Source of the DNA: an uncultured Bacteroides sp.
Lineage (GTDB): Bacteria > Bacteroidota > Bacteroidia > Bacteroidales > Bacteroidaceae
Reading direction: 5' to 3'
Length of the DNA stretch: 64,000 nt
Assembly: GCA_947574505.1 (NCBI GenBank)
Contig: CANPJW010000012.1
Span: forward strand, 1-64,000
Shown in pieces: positions 33,544 to 44,800 of the stretch. The first letter of the stretch is position 1. Every line of letters starts with the position of its first letter. A program made the translations under genes and the position numbers. The notes beneath the pieces were generated by a model, which saw nothing but the letters and a program-made list of their open reading frames with translations, searched no databases and was not told where the DNA came from.

Positions 33544-33774
33544 GCAAATATTCAAACAAAATCTTATTTTTTTCTGCATCAATCTATGTAACTTTAGGCT
33601 AACTTTATTGTTTTAAGTAAGAAAAGACTTAACAATAATCATACGTTTCCGCAGATTTTGTCATACAGCATAATCACCTTCTCCAAACGGACTTACCGTG
33701 CCAAGATACAGTAATATTCATTCTTTTTTTATGCAAATTGAATCCAAACGGATGGTTTTCAAAAGAGGAATCAT

Positions 33775-33782
33775 TATATTTG
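33775..33782 (+). promoter_or_regulatory. -7 element of the C1B peptidase gene
   Basis: TATATTTG matches the consensus, 20 bp before ATG 33802, giving a very short leader. Because of the short leader the second ATG (33817) may be the real start. Confidence 0.5.
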
Positions 33783-33801
33783 TAGCCAAAACAAATTTAA
33801 T

Positions 33802-35001
33802 ATGAATATTATAAGAATGAAAAAGAGTATCCTTATTGCTGCCTGGAGCTTATGTAGCTTGGGCATGATGGCACAAGACGCAAAGCCCCAAGAGGGATTT
33901 GTATTCACGACAGTGAAAGAAAACCCTATTACTTCCATCAAGAACCAGAACCGTTCGAGTACGTGCTGGAGTTTCTCAACTCTCGGATTTGTAGAGTCAG
34001 AATTACTCCGTATGGGCAAAGGCGAGTATGACCTGGCCGAAATGTTCGTAGTGCACAAAACAATGCAAGACCGTGGCGCGAACTATGTACGTTATCACGG
34101 TGACAGTTCTTTCTCTCCGGGCGGAAGTTTCTACGATGTCATATATTGCATCAAGAACTACGGTATCGTTCCGCAGGAAGTGATGCCGGGTATCATGTAC
34201 GGCGATACTCTGCCGGTACATAACGAACTGGACGCTGTTGCTTCCGGCTATATCAACGCCATCGCTAAAGGCAAACTGAGCAAGTTGACTCCAGTATGGA
34301 AAAACGGGCTGGCAGCAGTCTATGACACCTATTTAGGAAAGTGCCCGGAAAACTTCACTTACAAAGGCAAGGAATATACTCCGAAGTCCTTTGCTGAATC
34401 ATTGGGATTGAATCCTGACGATTACGTATCACTGACTTCTTATACACATCATCCGTTCTATTCCCAATTCGCTATCGAAATTCAGGATAACTGGCGCAAC
34501 GGTTTGTCTTACAACCTGCCTATCGACGAACTGATGGCTGTAATGGACAACGCTGTAAAGAAAGGTTATACTTTTGCATGGGGTAGCGACGTGAGCGAAC
34601 AAGGATTCTCACGCGATGGTATAGCCGTTATGCCGGACGCAGCCAAAGAATCGGAACTGTCAGGTTCGGATATGGCTCGTTGGACAGGTCTGACTGCCGC
34701 CGACAAACGCAGAGAATTGTTCACCAAACCTTTCCCGGAAAAGGATATTACCCAGGAAATGCGTCAGGTCGCTTTCGACAACTGGGAAACAACAGATGAC
34801 CATGGAATGGTTATCTACGGTATCGCCAAAGACCAGAACGGAAAAGAATACTTCATGGTGAAGAACTCATGGGGTAAATCCGGCAAATACAACGGCATCT
34901 GGTATGCTTCCAAAGCATTCGTAGCTTACAAGACTATGAATATTCTTGTACACAAAGATGCCCTTCCCAAAGAAATCGCAAAGAAGCTGGGGATTAAATA
35001 A
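33802..35001 (+). CDS. Secreted C1B-type cysteine aminopeptidase (bleomycin hydrolase/PepC-like)
   Basis: 399 residues, or 394 from the second ATG (MKKSILIAAWSLCSLGMMAQ, a signal peptide). The papain-like triad is present: Cys55 in NQNRSSTCWSFS, His334 in DDHGMVIYG and Asn355 in VKNSWG. Length and spacing fit the C1B (bleomycin hydrolase, PepC) group and not the shorter C1A papains. The signal peptide places it in the periplasm or outside, unlike the cytoplasmic PepC of lactic bacteria. It would trim amino-terminal residues from peptides. Single gene with its own promoter and terminator. Confidence 0.92.
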   Translation: MNIIRMKKSILIAAWSLCSLGMMAQDAKPQEGFVFTTVKENPITSIKNQNRSSTCWSFSTLGFVESELLRMGKGEYDLAEMFVVHKTMQDRGANYVRYHGDSSFSPGGSFYDVIYCIKNYGIVPQEVMPGIMYGDTLPVHNELDAVASGYINAIAKGKLSKLTPVWKNGLAAVYDTYLGKCPENFTYKGKEYTPKSFAESLGLNPDDYVSLTSYTHHPFYSQFAIEIQDNWRNGLSYNLPIDELMAVMDNAVKKGYTFAWGSDVSEQGFSRDGIAVMPDAAKESELSGSDMARWTGLTAADKRRELFTKPFPEKDITQEMRQVAFDNWETTDDHGMVIYGIAKDQNGKEYFMVKNSWGKSGKYNGIWYASKAFVAYKTMNILVHKDALPKEIAKKLGIK

Positions 35002-35031
35002 AGATAACTTTTAAAATTTATAATTGATTCA

Positions 35032-35067
35032 GAAAGCGGCTGCATCGTGCAGCCGCTTTCTTTTTTT
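35032..35067 (+). terminator. Terminator of the C1B peptidase gene
   Basis: A perfect 13-bp stem (35032-35044 with 35048-35060), a 3-nt loop and seven T residues. Confidence 0.92.
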
Positions 35068-35136
35068 CTCATCTGTCATCATTTATCTATATATTACGTA
35101 TCTTTACCCCCGGAAAGAAAAGATACAACCGATAAA

Positions 35137-35817
35137 ATGAAAAAAAATATTGTACTTATTGCAATTCTATTTTGCACTGCCTTTGCACAGGCACAAGAAG
35201 TCTTTGTAAATGCGGACTTTGTCAGCAGCTATATCTGGCGTGGTATAGACAGCGGTAATGCAAGTGTGCAACCTTCGCTCGGCCTCAACTGGAAAGGACT
35301 TACCGTTTATGCATGGGGTTCTACCGAATTTCGTGAAAAGAATAATGAAATAGACCTTTCATTGGAATATGCCTATAAAAACCTGACTATTTACGCCAAC
35401 AACTATTTCACCCAGACAGAGGATGAACCTTTCAAATACTTCAATTACAACTCACACTCCACCGGACATACTTTTGAAGTAGGGGCCGGATATATGTTTA
35501 GCGAGAAATTCCCGTTATCAGTAAGCTGGTACACTACATTTGCCGGAAATGACTATCGGGAAGACGGGAAACGCGCCTGGTCGAGTTATTGTGAACTGAG
35601 TTACCCGTTCAGTGTGAAAGAAGTAGATTTGAGTATCGAGGCAGGATTTACCCCTTGGGAGAGCTTCTACTCCGACAAATTCAATGTAGTCAACGTCGGA
35701 CTATCCGCAACGAAAGAAATCAAAATAACATCCAATTTCTCTTTGCCCATATTCGGAAAGCTGATAGCCAATCCGTATGAGGAGCAGGTTTATTTTGTAT
35801 TCGGAATTACACTCTAG
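35137..35817 (+). CDS. Outer-membrane beta-barrel protein (TorF-like putative porin)
   Basis: 226 residues from ATG 35137; the longer frame starts inside the preceding terminator and is rejected. The signal peptide ends QAQE. The mature protein starts VFVNADFVSSYIWRGIDSGN, the common opening of this porin-like group, and alternates hydrophobic residues through to FVFGITL, a C-terminus that ends a barrel. Function unknown. It precedes the fucosidase gene by 35 bp and may be co-transcribed. Confidence 0.75.
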   Translation: MKKNIVLIAILFCTAFAQAQEVFVNADFVSSYIWRGIDSGNASVQPSLGLNWKGLTVYAWGSTEFREKNNEIDLSLEYAYKNLTIYANNYFTQTEDEPFKYFNYNSHSTGHTFEVGAGYMFSEKFPLSVSWYTTFAGNDYREDGKRAWSSYCELSYPFSVKEVDLSIEAGFTPWESFYSDKFNVVNVGLSATKEIKITSNFSLPIFGKLIANPYEEQVYFVFGITL

Positions 35818-35852
35818 CAAATTAATTTATCTATTTAATAATTATCACCCCC

Positions 35853-37727
35853 ATGAAAAAACACTCTCTTATTTTCTGCGCAGGAGTTCTTCTACTAAGT
35901 GCCTGCCAACCGGCAAAAGCACCGGAAGCTATCTTGCCCATCCCCGAAGCTAAACAGGTGGAATGGCAAAAGATGGAAACCTACGCTTTTGTACACTTCG
36001 GACTTAACACATTCAACGACCGGGAATGGGGATATGGAGATTCCGATCCCAAGACATTCAACCCCACCAAACTGGATTGCGAACAATGGGTACAAACCTT
36101 TGTGAATTCTGGAATGAAAGGGGTTATCCTGACAGCAAAACATCACGATGGTTTCTGCCTTTGGCCTACCCAACTGACTGAATACTGCATTCGCAATACA
36201 CCGTACAAAGACGGAAAAGGTGACATCGTCCGTGAGTTATCGGATGCCTGCAAAAAGTACGGTATAAAATTCGCTGTTTACTTGTCTCCGTGGGACAGGC
36301 ATCAGGCCAATTATGGTTCTCCCGAATACGTAGACTATTTCTATAAACAACTCAATGAGCTACTGACCAACTACGGTGACGTTTTTGAAATCTGGTTCGA
36401 CGGTGCTAATGGCGGTGACGGCTGGTATGGCGGTGCAAAAGACAGCCGTACTATCGACCGCAAAACTTATTATGATTATCCGAGAGCTTACAAGATGATT
36501 GACGAACTGCAACCACAAGCGGTTATCTTCTCTGATGGTGGGCCGGGTTGTCGTTGGGTAGGCAATGAGAAAGGATTTGCCGGAGCGACCAACTGGTCTT
36601 TCCTTCGTGCCGGAGAGGTCTATCCGGGTTATCCTAACTATCGCGAATTGCAATATGGTCATGCCGACGGCAACCAGTGGGTAGCTGCCGAATGTGACGT
36701 TTCTATCCGTCCGGGATGGTTCTATCACCCCGAAGAAGACGACCGTGTGAAAACTGTGGACGACTTGACCGACTTGTATTACCGCAGCGTAGGACATAAC
36801 GCAACCTTATTACTGAACTTCCCCGTTAACCGTGACGGATTGATTCATCCGACAGACTCTGCCAACGCCGTTAATTTTCACAAGAACGTGCAAAAACAAC
36901 TGGCAAACAACCTATTGGCTGGTCTTTCTCCTAAAGCATCGGACGAACGAGGTGCTACTTTCTCCGCAAAAGCTGTCACAGACAATGATTACGATACCTA
37001 TTGGGCTACCAACGACGGAGTAACATCTGCCACTATCGAATTCGACTTGCCCCAACCGGAGAAAATCAACCGTATGATGTTGCAGGAATACATTCCTCTC
37101 GGACAGCGTGTCAAATCATTCGTAGTAGAATATAACCAGGAAGGTGAATGGCTTCCCGTGAAACTCAATGAAGAGACAACAACCGTCGGTTACAAACGTC
37201 TTCTCCGTTTCGAAACAATCACGACCGACAAGATTCGTGTCCGTTTCACAGATTCACGTGCTTGTCTTTGCATCAATAACATTGAAGCATTTTACGCAGG
37301 AGAAACTTCTGATTCATATACTGCAAAAGCGGAAGAGCTGAAAAGTTTCCCGTTCACTATTAGTGGAGTGGATGCAGAAGAAGCACAAAAATGCATGGAT
37401 AAGAACGACCAAACGACCTGTTTCATCAATGGGAATACAGTATTGATTGACTTAGGTGAAGAACGTACGATTACTTCATTCCATTACCTTCCCGACCAAA
37501 GCGAATATAATAAAGGTGTAATCGCCGCATATGAAATATCTGTCGGAACGGATAGCAATGCTGTCAATCAGATAGTAGCGAAAGACGAATTTTCTAATAT
37601 AAAGAATAATCCGATCCTGCAATCTGTCTACTTTACCCCAGTCAAAGCCCGCTATGTTCAATTGAAGGCAACACGGATGATACATGACGGAGAACCGATG
37701 GGAATAGCCGAGATTGGCATACAATAA
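35853..37727 (+). CDS. GH29 alpha-L-fucosidase lipoprotein with C-terminal discoidin domains
   Basis: 624 residues with a lipobox (LLSAC, Cys18). The GH29 catalytic domain covers ~35-345: AFVHFGLNTFNDREWGYGD, TAKHHDGFCLWP, LSPWDRH and EIWFDGANGGDGW with the nucleophile Asp183. The layout resembles subfamily B, which prefers branched alpha-1,3/1,4-fucose of Lewis-type structures, but this is from memory. Residues ~350-480 look like an F5/8 type C (discoidin) module and ~495-622 like a second one. It is likely to remove fucose from host glycans. It converges on the GH18 PUL, which supports a role in host glycan use. Confidence 0.92.
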   Translation: MKKHSLIFCAGVLLLSACQPAKAPEAILPIPEAKQVEWQKMETYAFVHFGLNTFNDREWGYGDSDPKTFNPTKLDCEQWVQTFVNSGMKGVILTAKHHDGFCLWPTQLTEYCIRNTPYKDGKGDIVRELSDACKKYGIKFAVYLSPWDRHQANYGSPEYVDYFYKQLNELLTNYGDVFEIWFDGANGGDGWYGGAKDSRTIDRKTYYDYPRAYKMIDELQPQAVIFSDGGPGCRWVGNEKGFAGATNWSFLRAGEVYPGYPNYRELQYGHADGNQWVAAECDVSIRPGWFYHPEEDDRVKTVDDLTDLYYRSVGHNATLLLNFPVNRDGLIHPTDSANAVNFHKNVQKQLANNLLAGLSPKASDERGATFSAKAVTDNDYDTYWATNDGVTSATIEFDLPQPEKINRMMLQEYIPLGQRVKSFVVEYNQEGEWLPVKLNEETTTVGYKRLLRFETITTDKIRVRFTDSRACLCINNIEAFYAGETSDSYTAKAEELKSFPFTISGVDAEEAQKCMDKNDQTTCFINGNTVLIDLGEERTITSFHYLPDQSEYNKGVIAAYEISVGTDSNAVNQIVAKDEFSNIKNNPILQSVYFTPVKARYVQLKATRMIHDGEPMGIAEIGIQ

Positions 37728-37733
37728 AAACAG

Positions 37734-37795
37734 AGGTATTCAGGCACATTTCTCCTTCTTTTTTGAAAATTAAATGTGGCTGAATACCTTTTTAT
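37734..37795 (+). terminator. Terminator of the fucosidase gene
   Basis: A long stem (37734-37751 with 37772-37789, one G-G mismatch) is followed by TTTTT. Confidence 0.85.
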
Positions 37796-37802
37796 ATAAA
37801 AA

Positions 37803-37834
37803 GTGAGGTCATCTCATTGCTGAAATGACCTCAC
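37803..37834 (-). terminator. Terminator of the GH18 PUL operon
   Basis: GTGAGGTCAT (37803-37812) pairs with ATGACCTCAC (37825-37834). On the minus strand it is followed by TTTTATATAAAAA. It lies 43 bp past the LamG lipoprotein stop and back to back with the fucosidase terminator. Confidence 0.65.
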
Positions 37835-37876
37835 AAATATCACAAACAAATGTTATTCTTCTTTTGTTATTCTTCC

Positions 37877-39079
37877 TTACTTATTAGGATGGGCAAAATT
37901 AAACTTTTGTTCACTCCATGCAGGAGTTCCATTAAGAGTAATGTGATTCCCATTAGGACTGCTATCTTTTAACACATTACCTGTACCTTCATCACACTTC
38001 CAATAACCAATCAGTCCCTCAGAATCACTTGGTATCTGACGTGACATGGCATCCTGAATTGCACCGGCAGTCAAGCACTTCTTCCACAAACGAATCTGGG
38101 CGAATTCTACCTGCATATAAGAGCCAAAAGAACCGTCAGCAAGCGTGATTCGTGAGAATGTATAATCTCTCGCATCAACTTTCTCCACATCCATTGCACC
38201 ATCCTTATACAAGATAATCTTCTCTCCATCGTAAGTATATGCTATATGATACCATGTATCAGGCCACCAAAATTCATTGCTATCCATGTCAAATCCGGGG
38301 CTGTCCAAATGGAATTGCAGAGTCGGAGCGATTTGTGCAACCCCGTCAGCCCAGTAACGAGGTAATATTCCGTTAAAAGTAATAGGAGCAGATCCGTCAC
38401 AATAAATATAGTTTCTAAACCATTTATTACTTAGCCCAACCCAGTCGCCGGTTGCCATTCCTGTTGTATTATCAACTTTGAGCCAATACTCTATGGTCCA
38501 CTGGTCAGCAGGAATCTCACTGGTAAACGTAGTTGCCGTCTTATTTCCTCTCTTCAGTATGATTGAATTTTGCTTATTAGGGGAAGTCAGCAGATAAAGC
38601 ATACGATTCGCGTTTCCCTTCATTGCTACCGGCCCCTCCACGGAAATGATTCGTAGCGGAATAGCATAAGCCTCACCGTTTGGTGTAGTATACGGCTTTA
38701 TAGTAAGGTTAATAACCGGAGCTGAGACCTTGCCGGCAGGAATTATTACAGTTTTCTCAAAACTGCGAAACTCTTGAGGAAGAACCTGATAATCCGCCTC
38801 ATTCTTCTGATTATAATCATCAAGCAACTGTTGGTCAATATCCAGCGTAACGGTCACATCTTGGTCAATGGCACGCACCAAACGGATTGTCAACGTTTTT
38901 GTCACTTCATCTTCATCCACCAATTGCGTTTCCATCTGCTGGTCAAACTTATCAGAAGGAGCGGCTTCCTGTATATACAATCCATTATCAATGGGGCTCA
39001 AATCAGCATCGTCACATCCTACAACCGACGCTAGAATAGCTCCCATCACTATATATTTGGAAAATTTAATCATCTTCAT
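37877..39079 (-). CDS. DUF1735/LamG-domain lipoprotein, probable surface glycan-binding protein
   Basis: 400 residues. Lipobox SVVGC (Cys22). Residues ~55-170 look like a DUF1735 beta-sandwich (LTIRLVRAIDQDVTVTLDID), and ~185-390 form a LamG/concanavalin-like jelly roll (WTIEYWLKVDN, WYHIAYTYDGEKIILYKDG, EFAQIRLWKK, GYWKCDEGTGN). The same domain pair occurs in GH18-bearing PULs of B. thetaiotaomicron. It lies last in the operon, 27 bp after GH18. It probably holds glycoprotein glycans at the cell surface for the GH18 enzyme. Confidence 0.85.
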   Translation of the reverse strand: MKMIKFSKYIVMGAILASVVGCDDADLSPIDNGLYIQEAAPSDKFDQQMETQLVDEDEVTKTLTIRLVRAIDQDVTVTLDIDQQLLDDYNQKNEADYQVLPQEFRSFEKTVIIPAGKVSAPVINLTIKPYTTPNGEAYAIPLRIISVEGPVAMKGNANRMLYLLTSPNKQNSIILKRGNKTATTFTSEIPADQWTIEYWLKVDNTTGMATGDWVGLSNKWFRNYIYCDGSAPITFNGILPRYWADGVAQIAPTLQFHLDSPGFDMDSNEFWWPDTWYHIAYTYDGEKIILYKDGAMDVEKVDARDYTFSRITLADGSFGSYMQVEFAQIRLWKKCLTAGAIQDAMSRQIPSDSEGLIGYWKCDEGTGNVLKDSSPNGNHITLNGTPAWSEQKFNFAHPNK

Positions 39080-39106
39080 TTTTTCTTCTTAATTATGTTC
39101 ATACAA

Positions 39107-40216
39107 TTAATGCTGAGCCGGATTCATTACCTGAATAACCTCACGCATAAAGAAATAATCATTCACCGGACGACACAGGTTAAAACGATAAGCACCCACT
39201 CCACCGATACGGGCATCCACTCCCGGACGATAATACATCGCCATTCCTTTCAATGAGTATGTCACAATTCCATCACGTGTGGTAAATACCGGTCCACCAT
39301 CTCCTTTGTGTTTCTCAAAGTCTTCGCACCATACGGTTTTACTGAGAATAGTGGCTTCGTCCTCTATTGAACCGAACTTGTTCAACAACCTTTGAAAACG
39401 TTCATCAAGTGAGTTATAAATATCTTTATTGCCATCACCTGTATTATAATAAGCTTGAACAACATAATAATCCAACAACTTGCCTGACTCTACATTCAAA
39501 GTTTGCGGCTCGCCGTCAACCATAAGGATACGTCCTGTACCTGACTTTGGGCCGAATGACTTCGACAGTTCATCCAATAAAATATGCATACGGTCTGAAT
39601 AACTACTGATATTACCTCCATAACTAAAATTCGGTTCATAGTCAATATCAAAGCCGTCATAATCATACTTGTTAATAGAATCAACAATCACTTGCGCATA
39701 TTTGCGGATAGCCTTTTCGATACCTTCTGCAGAAGTATCGCCCTGATTTCCATACCATCCCCAGTATGCAGCCATAGCCTCGTCATATGATTCGTATTGT
39801 ACACCATCCACTATATACTCTTCTTCTACAGACGCCGGTGTCATGCTTCTACCGATATTAGTGATATGCTGGCAGTACAGTATACGGGTGCCTTTCTTCT
39901 CTCTGACTTCCTGCAAATCGCTTTTTTGTGCTTCCGTCAAATTGAAAGCGCTACCCCACAAAGAAACAATGTCCATTGAATCGGGAATACCCCTCAACTG
40001 ATTGTTCATATTCGTACCGACACCAGTCCAATCACTATACCAACCGAAACAAATAGGATGTTTCGACTTTTTATATTCTCTCAGTGCCTTGTAATAGTCG
40101 TCACCATTGATATTCACCGGTTCAGTGAACTTAGGTTCCATTTCAGTCCAATCGCTGCACTGAATAAACATCAATGCACCCATTGCCGCAAATATGATAT
40201 ATAGTATTTTCTTCAT
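39107..40216 (-). CDS. GH18 endo-beta-N-acetylglucosaminidase-like lipoprotein
   Basis: 369 residues with lipobox (FIQC, Cys20). The GH18 signature DGFDIDYEP is intact, with the catalytic Glu194 preceded by Asp190 and Asp192, so the enzyme should be active. It resembles Bacteroides ENGases that cut the chitobiose core of N-glycans. The surface-anchored location fits an enzyme that frees glycans from host glycoproteins before SusC/D uptake. Chitinase activity is the alternative but is less likely in this context. It lies 25 bp after susD. Confidence 0.92.
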   Translation of the reverse strand: MKKILYIIFAAMGALMFIQCSDWTEMEPKFTEPVNINGDDYYKALREYKKSKHPICFGWYSDWTGVGTNMNNQLRGIPDSMDIVSLWGSAFNLTEAQKSDLQEVREKKGTRILYCQHITNIGRSMTPASVEEEYIVDGVQYESYDEAMAAYWGWYGNQGDTSAEGIEKAIRKYAQVIVDSINKYDYDGFDIDYEPNFSYGGNISSYSDRMHILLDELSKSFGPKSGTGRILMVDGEPQTLNVESGKLLDYYVVQAYYNTGDGNKDIYNSLDERFQRLLNKFGSIEDEATILSKTVWCEDFEKHKGDGGPVFTTRDGIVTYSLKGMAMYYRPGVDARIGGVGAYRFNLCRPVNDYFFMREVIQVMNPAQH

Positions 40217-40241
40217 ATCGTAATCTTTTAAATTTTAGCTG

Positions 40242-41798
40242 TTAATAACTACCATTACTCTTCAAAGCCCACCAGAGATCGGTACCATTAGAATCTTTTC
40301 CACCATTAAGCATGCGTACAGCAGCTTCCACATTTTCCTTATTCGTATTGTATTCAGTATCGGCAAAACGAATACGGCGTTGCCCACGTTCAACAGTACA
40401 ATCCGCATTTGCAGAACTGGTTGCCGGAAAAATTCTCGGATACCCTGTACGACGGTAATCTGCCCATCCGTTCATCGGGTCGGGATAGCAGGCAATCCAC
40501 TTCTGAGTAAGAACTCTTTCCAGTTTCTCTGCATCACTGGCTCCTTCATCCCATTGAATAGTAATTGAAGACTGGTTAGTGTAATTATCCGCAGGATGCG
40601 AGCTATCTGTATAATTTCCCGGAACAGAAGTATTGTCCGCCAAATACTCATCTGCTCCCGACACATTAAATTCAGCAAATGATAACCGGACTCCCTGTTT
40701 ATAGAAAGTCTCCGCGTCACCCTTCATATCCCAACCTTTCAGCTCACCCTCAGCACGTAAGAAAGCAGCTTCGGCAGCATACATCACCGGTTGCGGTAAA
40801 GATCTGCCGGTCGTTATCATAAGATTGCTATAAATACTATAATTAGAAGGAACCGGAATTTCTGTGGAACCGGAACGGACTCCTACATATTCTCCTGACA
40901 AGCTACTTGTCGATTGGGTAAAATAAGCACTTCGACGTGGATCTTTGTATCCGTTCATATAAGAAACAATACAAGCATTAGCTCTCAACTCGCCCCATCC
41001 GCTGACAATGGAATATCCATTTACACCGATGCCGCTGTGAGTCGTGTCATACGCACTTTCAGACGTAGACTCCAATACACCGCCAAGCACTGCTTCTTCC
41101 GCCTTACTTTGAGCATAATCCGCTACTCCCGATACACGGATAGCCATCCGCAGTTTCAATGTATTAGCAAACTTCACCCACTTTGCGCAATCACCGCCAT
41201 AGAACTGGTCGACTGTTGCCAAATCCTGATTAATACCTAATTCTGCGGCTGATTTCAATATAGTAATCACATTATCCAAGTCATCAAACATTGCACGCCA
41301 GGCAGTCGGTTCATCATCATAAAGAGATTTTATATCGCCTGATGTCACTTTAGAATATGGGATAGGACCTTGCAAGGAAGCCATCAGTTGCATGGCATAA
41401 ATACGCGTCAACTGTGCCATGGCATAAATAACGCCTTTCTTCTCCGTGGCTTCTTCAATCCGAAAGAAATTCGGATAAATCTGACCATAAATAGTTCCCC
41501 ATGAAGCACGGTTATGGTCTTCCATCGCATTATAATAAGCAAAAAGATTTCTGCCTTTACCCCAATCATAAGGCGCAGTAATCTGCCCGCTAAAACAAGC
41601 CCACATACAGTTTATAGCCTGGCAGTCGTTTTGTTGAGGAGATGCATAGACCTTAAACATAGTCGACAGCAAGCTGTTGGCGGGAACTTTCCCCGGTTGG
41701 TACGGATTGGTATTGTATTCCTCAAAATTAGTAGTACATCCTACCATCATCAGACACATAGCTACACCTGCACCAATATTTCTTATTATTTTATTCAT
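40242..41798 (-). CDS. SusD-like lipoprotein (GH18 PUL)
   Basis: 518 residues. Lipobox MMVGC (Cys21), then TTNFEEYNTNPYQPGKVPANSLLSTMF. This NTNPY...PA start and the C-terminal KWIACYPDPMNGWADYRRTGYPR block fit the SusD-like_2 subfamily. It is the surface partner of the SusC encoded 12 bp upstream and would bind glycans released by the GH18 enzyme. Confidence 0.93.
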   Translation of the reverse strand: MNKIIRNIGAGVAMCLMMVGCTTNFEEYNTNPYQPGKVPANSLLSTMFKVYASPQQNDCQAINCMWACFSGQITAPYDWGKGRNLFAYYNAMEDHNRASWGTIYGQIYPNFFRIEEATEKKGVIYAMAQLTRIYAMQLMASLQGPIPYSKVTSGDIKSLYDDEPTAWRAMFDDLDNVITILKSAAELGINQDLATVDQFYGGDCAKWVKFANTLKLRMAIRVSGVADYAQSKAEEAVLGGVLESTSESAYDTTHSGIGVNGYSIVSGWGELRANACIVSYMNGYKDPRRSAYFTQSTSSLSGEYVGVRSGSTEIPVPSNYSIYSNLMITTGRSLPQPVMYAAEAAFLRAEGELKGWDMKGDAETFYKQGVRLSFAEFNVSGADEYLADNTSVPGNYTDSSHPADNYTNQSSITIQWDEGASDAEKLERVLTQKWIACYPDPMNGWADYRRTGYPRIFPATSSANADCTVERGQRRIRFADTEYNTNKENVEAAVRMLNGGKDSNGTDLWWALKSNGSY

Positions 41799-41810
41799 AC
41801 CTATTATTAT

Positions 41811-44800
41811 TTAAAACTGAAATTTGACATTAAATCCAAAGTTTCTCGTACTCGGGAGCATATATGAATCGAATCCCTGATAAAAATTGGAAGATGCAGA
41901 AGTCGTTATTTCCGGATCGAAAGGAGCTTTACAATAAATCATCCACAGGTTCTTTCCTACAAGGCCGACAGTCATTCCCATGCTATTGGCAAACCATTTC
42001 TTTGGCAATGTATAGCTCAGGCTCAGTTCTCCTAAACGCACGTTAGTAGCACTATAGGTATGATAAATGGAAGCCCCCTGGATAGTCTGAAAATAAGAGC
42101 GCGCATCTACCTTTGCCTGATTAATAACCACACCACCTGCATCGCGTACATCAGCACTAACCTTTGATACGCCGGCAGCGTCAAGGATGGACTGTGTTTC
42201 ACTTATTACAATGCCACCAAAACGACCGGTAAATGTCATACCCAGGTTGACACCTTTATATCCGAATCCTAAATTCCATCCCATATTCATCTTAGGCAGA
42301 ATAGAACCCAAATGAGTTTCTTTATTTTCCAAGGAAAGACCTACTCCATCCTCATTGAGGATGTATCCGTTCAAATCACGTTTCAGCACTTTCTGTCCAT
42401 ATACATCTCCCATCGAACCGCCTACACGCAGAACCAAGTGAGCATCCGTCTTTCCATAAGTCATCATTTCAAGTTCCGGCATTTCTATCGGTTCCCCCGT
42501 AGCATAGTTATAGACACCATCGGCAAGTTGCTTGATTTTATTACGGTTCCAAGTCAATGTATAGTTAGTGGAGAAAGAGAAATCTCCCCATTTCTTATCG
42601 TAGCCCAAAGCCATTTCGATACCTTCGTTCATTATATTTCCACTTTGGATAGGAATTTTGGAATATCCGGAAGATTCGGACAAACTGGCATAGAATGTCT
42701 GGTTGTAAGTATTGGAACGATAATAAGTCAAGTTGAAGCTAATATCATTCAGGAATTTGGCATCTACACCTATTTCCCATGATTTCGTGCGTTCCGGTTT
42801 TAATTTAGTGTTCGGATAAATAGATGTACTGGTCCAATTATGCGATGCTTCGTCATATGGGTAAGTAATGGATGTCATGAAACGGTCGTAAGAGTTACCT
42901 ACCTCTGTGTATGAACCGCGAACCTTCAGGAATGACAACCAGTCCGGCGCATCAAACATGCTGGAAATAATAGCCGAAAGACCTACCGAGGGATAGAAGA
43001 ATGACTTATAGTCAGAAAATGCCAATCTGGAATCCCAGTCATTACGACCGGTGACAGTCAGATAAAGCATTGATTTCCACCCAAGTTCAGCATTTGCAAA
43101 AATAGCTCTTGTCTGGTCATGCCAACCGTCCTGTTTAGGTTTCCACGCTTCATCGAAGTTGATATTATGTACGGCAAAGAAATTAAGAATCTTCAAACCG
43201 CCTTCATAACCCATAGATTCATAGCGATTGTCGTTTAAAGATACGCCCAGGTTCACATTAACCGACCAATCATTGATATTCTTATTCACTGTAGCAATAG
43301 CATCCGCATATGTACTCTTTGATTGTGCCCAAGAATCAGCATAAGTACCTCTGTCACCAGCAACCAGGCTACCGGTAGAAGCATATGCCTTATATGTCCT
43401 GCGGTTTTCATAATTGTCAACCTTCACACGACCTGTTACATCCAGCCAGTCCAATATCTGATACTTGAGAGAAGCGTTGACCATGTAACGGGTCTTTTTA
43501 TTCTCACGTATCTGGCGATTTTGTATCCAGTATGGATTTGCCAGACCACTTGAAGTTCCCCCATAAGGCCAGTATTGTTCCATGATATCCAAACCTTCAT
43601 TATATCGCTCATACATACGCACATCTTCAAAGTTTTCGGAACGAGGGAAGCGATAAAGTCCGGGCAAAGGATTATAGTAATATCCCTGGGACATCATGTT
43701 TTTATCATTCTGAAGAATATAACTCGCACCGGCATCCAAGGTCATTTTGTCATTCAAAAAACTGGTTGTGTTGCGTACGGTAAAATTATAACGGTTATAT
43801 CCGCTGTTAGGCAGAATATTTGTCGTATTAGTGGTAGAAGCAGACAGATAAGCCTGATTTTTTTTATTACCGGTAGATAAAGACATCGAATTGATTATAT
43901 TACTTCCTGTACGGAAGAAATCACGCGGGTCGTAATCACTGTTTACAATCGGTCCCCAACTATCCAAATTTCCCGCAACGTTTCCATATTTGCTCTGCAT
44001 TTCAGGCATCATGGCTACTTTGGAGAAAGTGGTATTATTGGAAACGGTTACAGATGTCTTGTCTACCGAGCCTTTCTTTGTAGTAATTAAAACAACTCCG
44101 GCAGCGGCAGCATTACCGTACAATGCAGCAGCGGAAGGACCTGTCAACATGGAGATTGATTCAATATCTTCGGGGTTGATATCGGCAGCACCATCTGTAC
44201 CCGGCTGATCGGAATAAATACTTCCGCCACCACCGTTCGACATATTGTACATCGGCACACCGTCAATCACATAAAGTGCAAGGTTGGAAGAAGTGATGGA
44301 TTTGACACCACGCATAACGACACGTGAAGCACCACCGGTTGTATTAGATGAATTGATAGTAACACCCGCTACCTTACCATTCAAAGAAGAAATAAAATTG
44401 GCATCTTTGATTGTAGTCAATTCATCGCCTTTCACTTGCTGTACGTTGTATGACAAAGCCTTTTCCGAACGCTTGATACCTAATGCGGTAACAACAACTT
44501 CATCCAACACCTCAGCATCCTGTTTCAATACAATCTGATAAAAATCTTTATTAGAAGCAGCAACTATTTGAGTAGCATATCCTATATAAGAGATTTTCAG
44601 TTTGGAATTGCTGAATGCTTTGATTGTAAAGTTTCCGTCTATATCCGTAATGGTACCCGTAGAGCTTCCGTCAACAGAGATGTTCACACCGATTAACGGT
44701 TCGCCACTTTCATCGACAACTTTACCTTTGATTGTTTTCGCAATCTGTTGCGTCACTGGCTTTTGTTCAGTTATTATGATATAATTATCATGGATTTGAT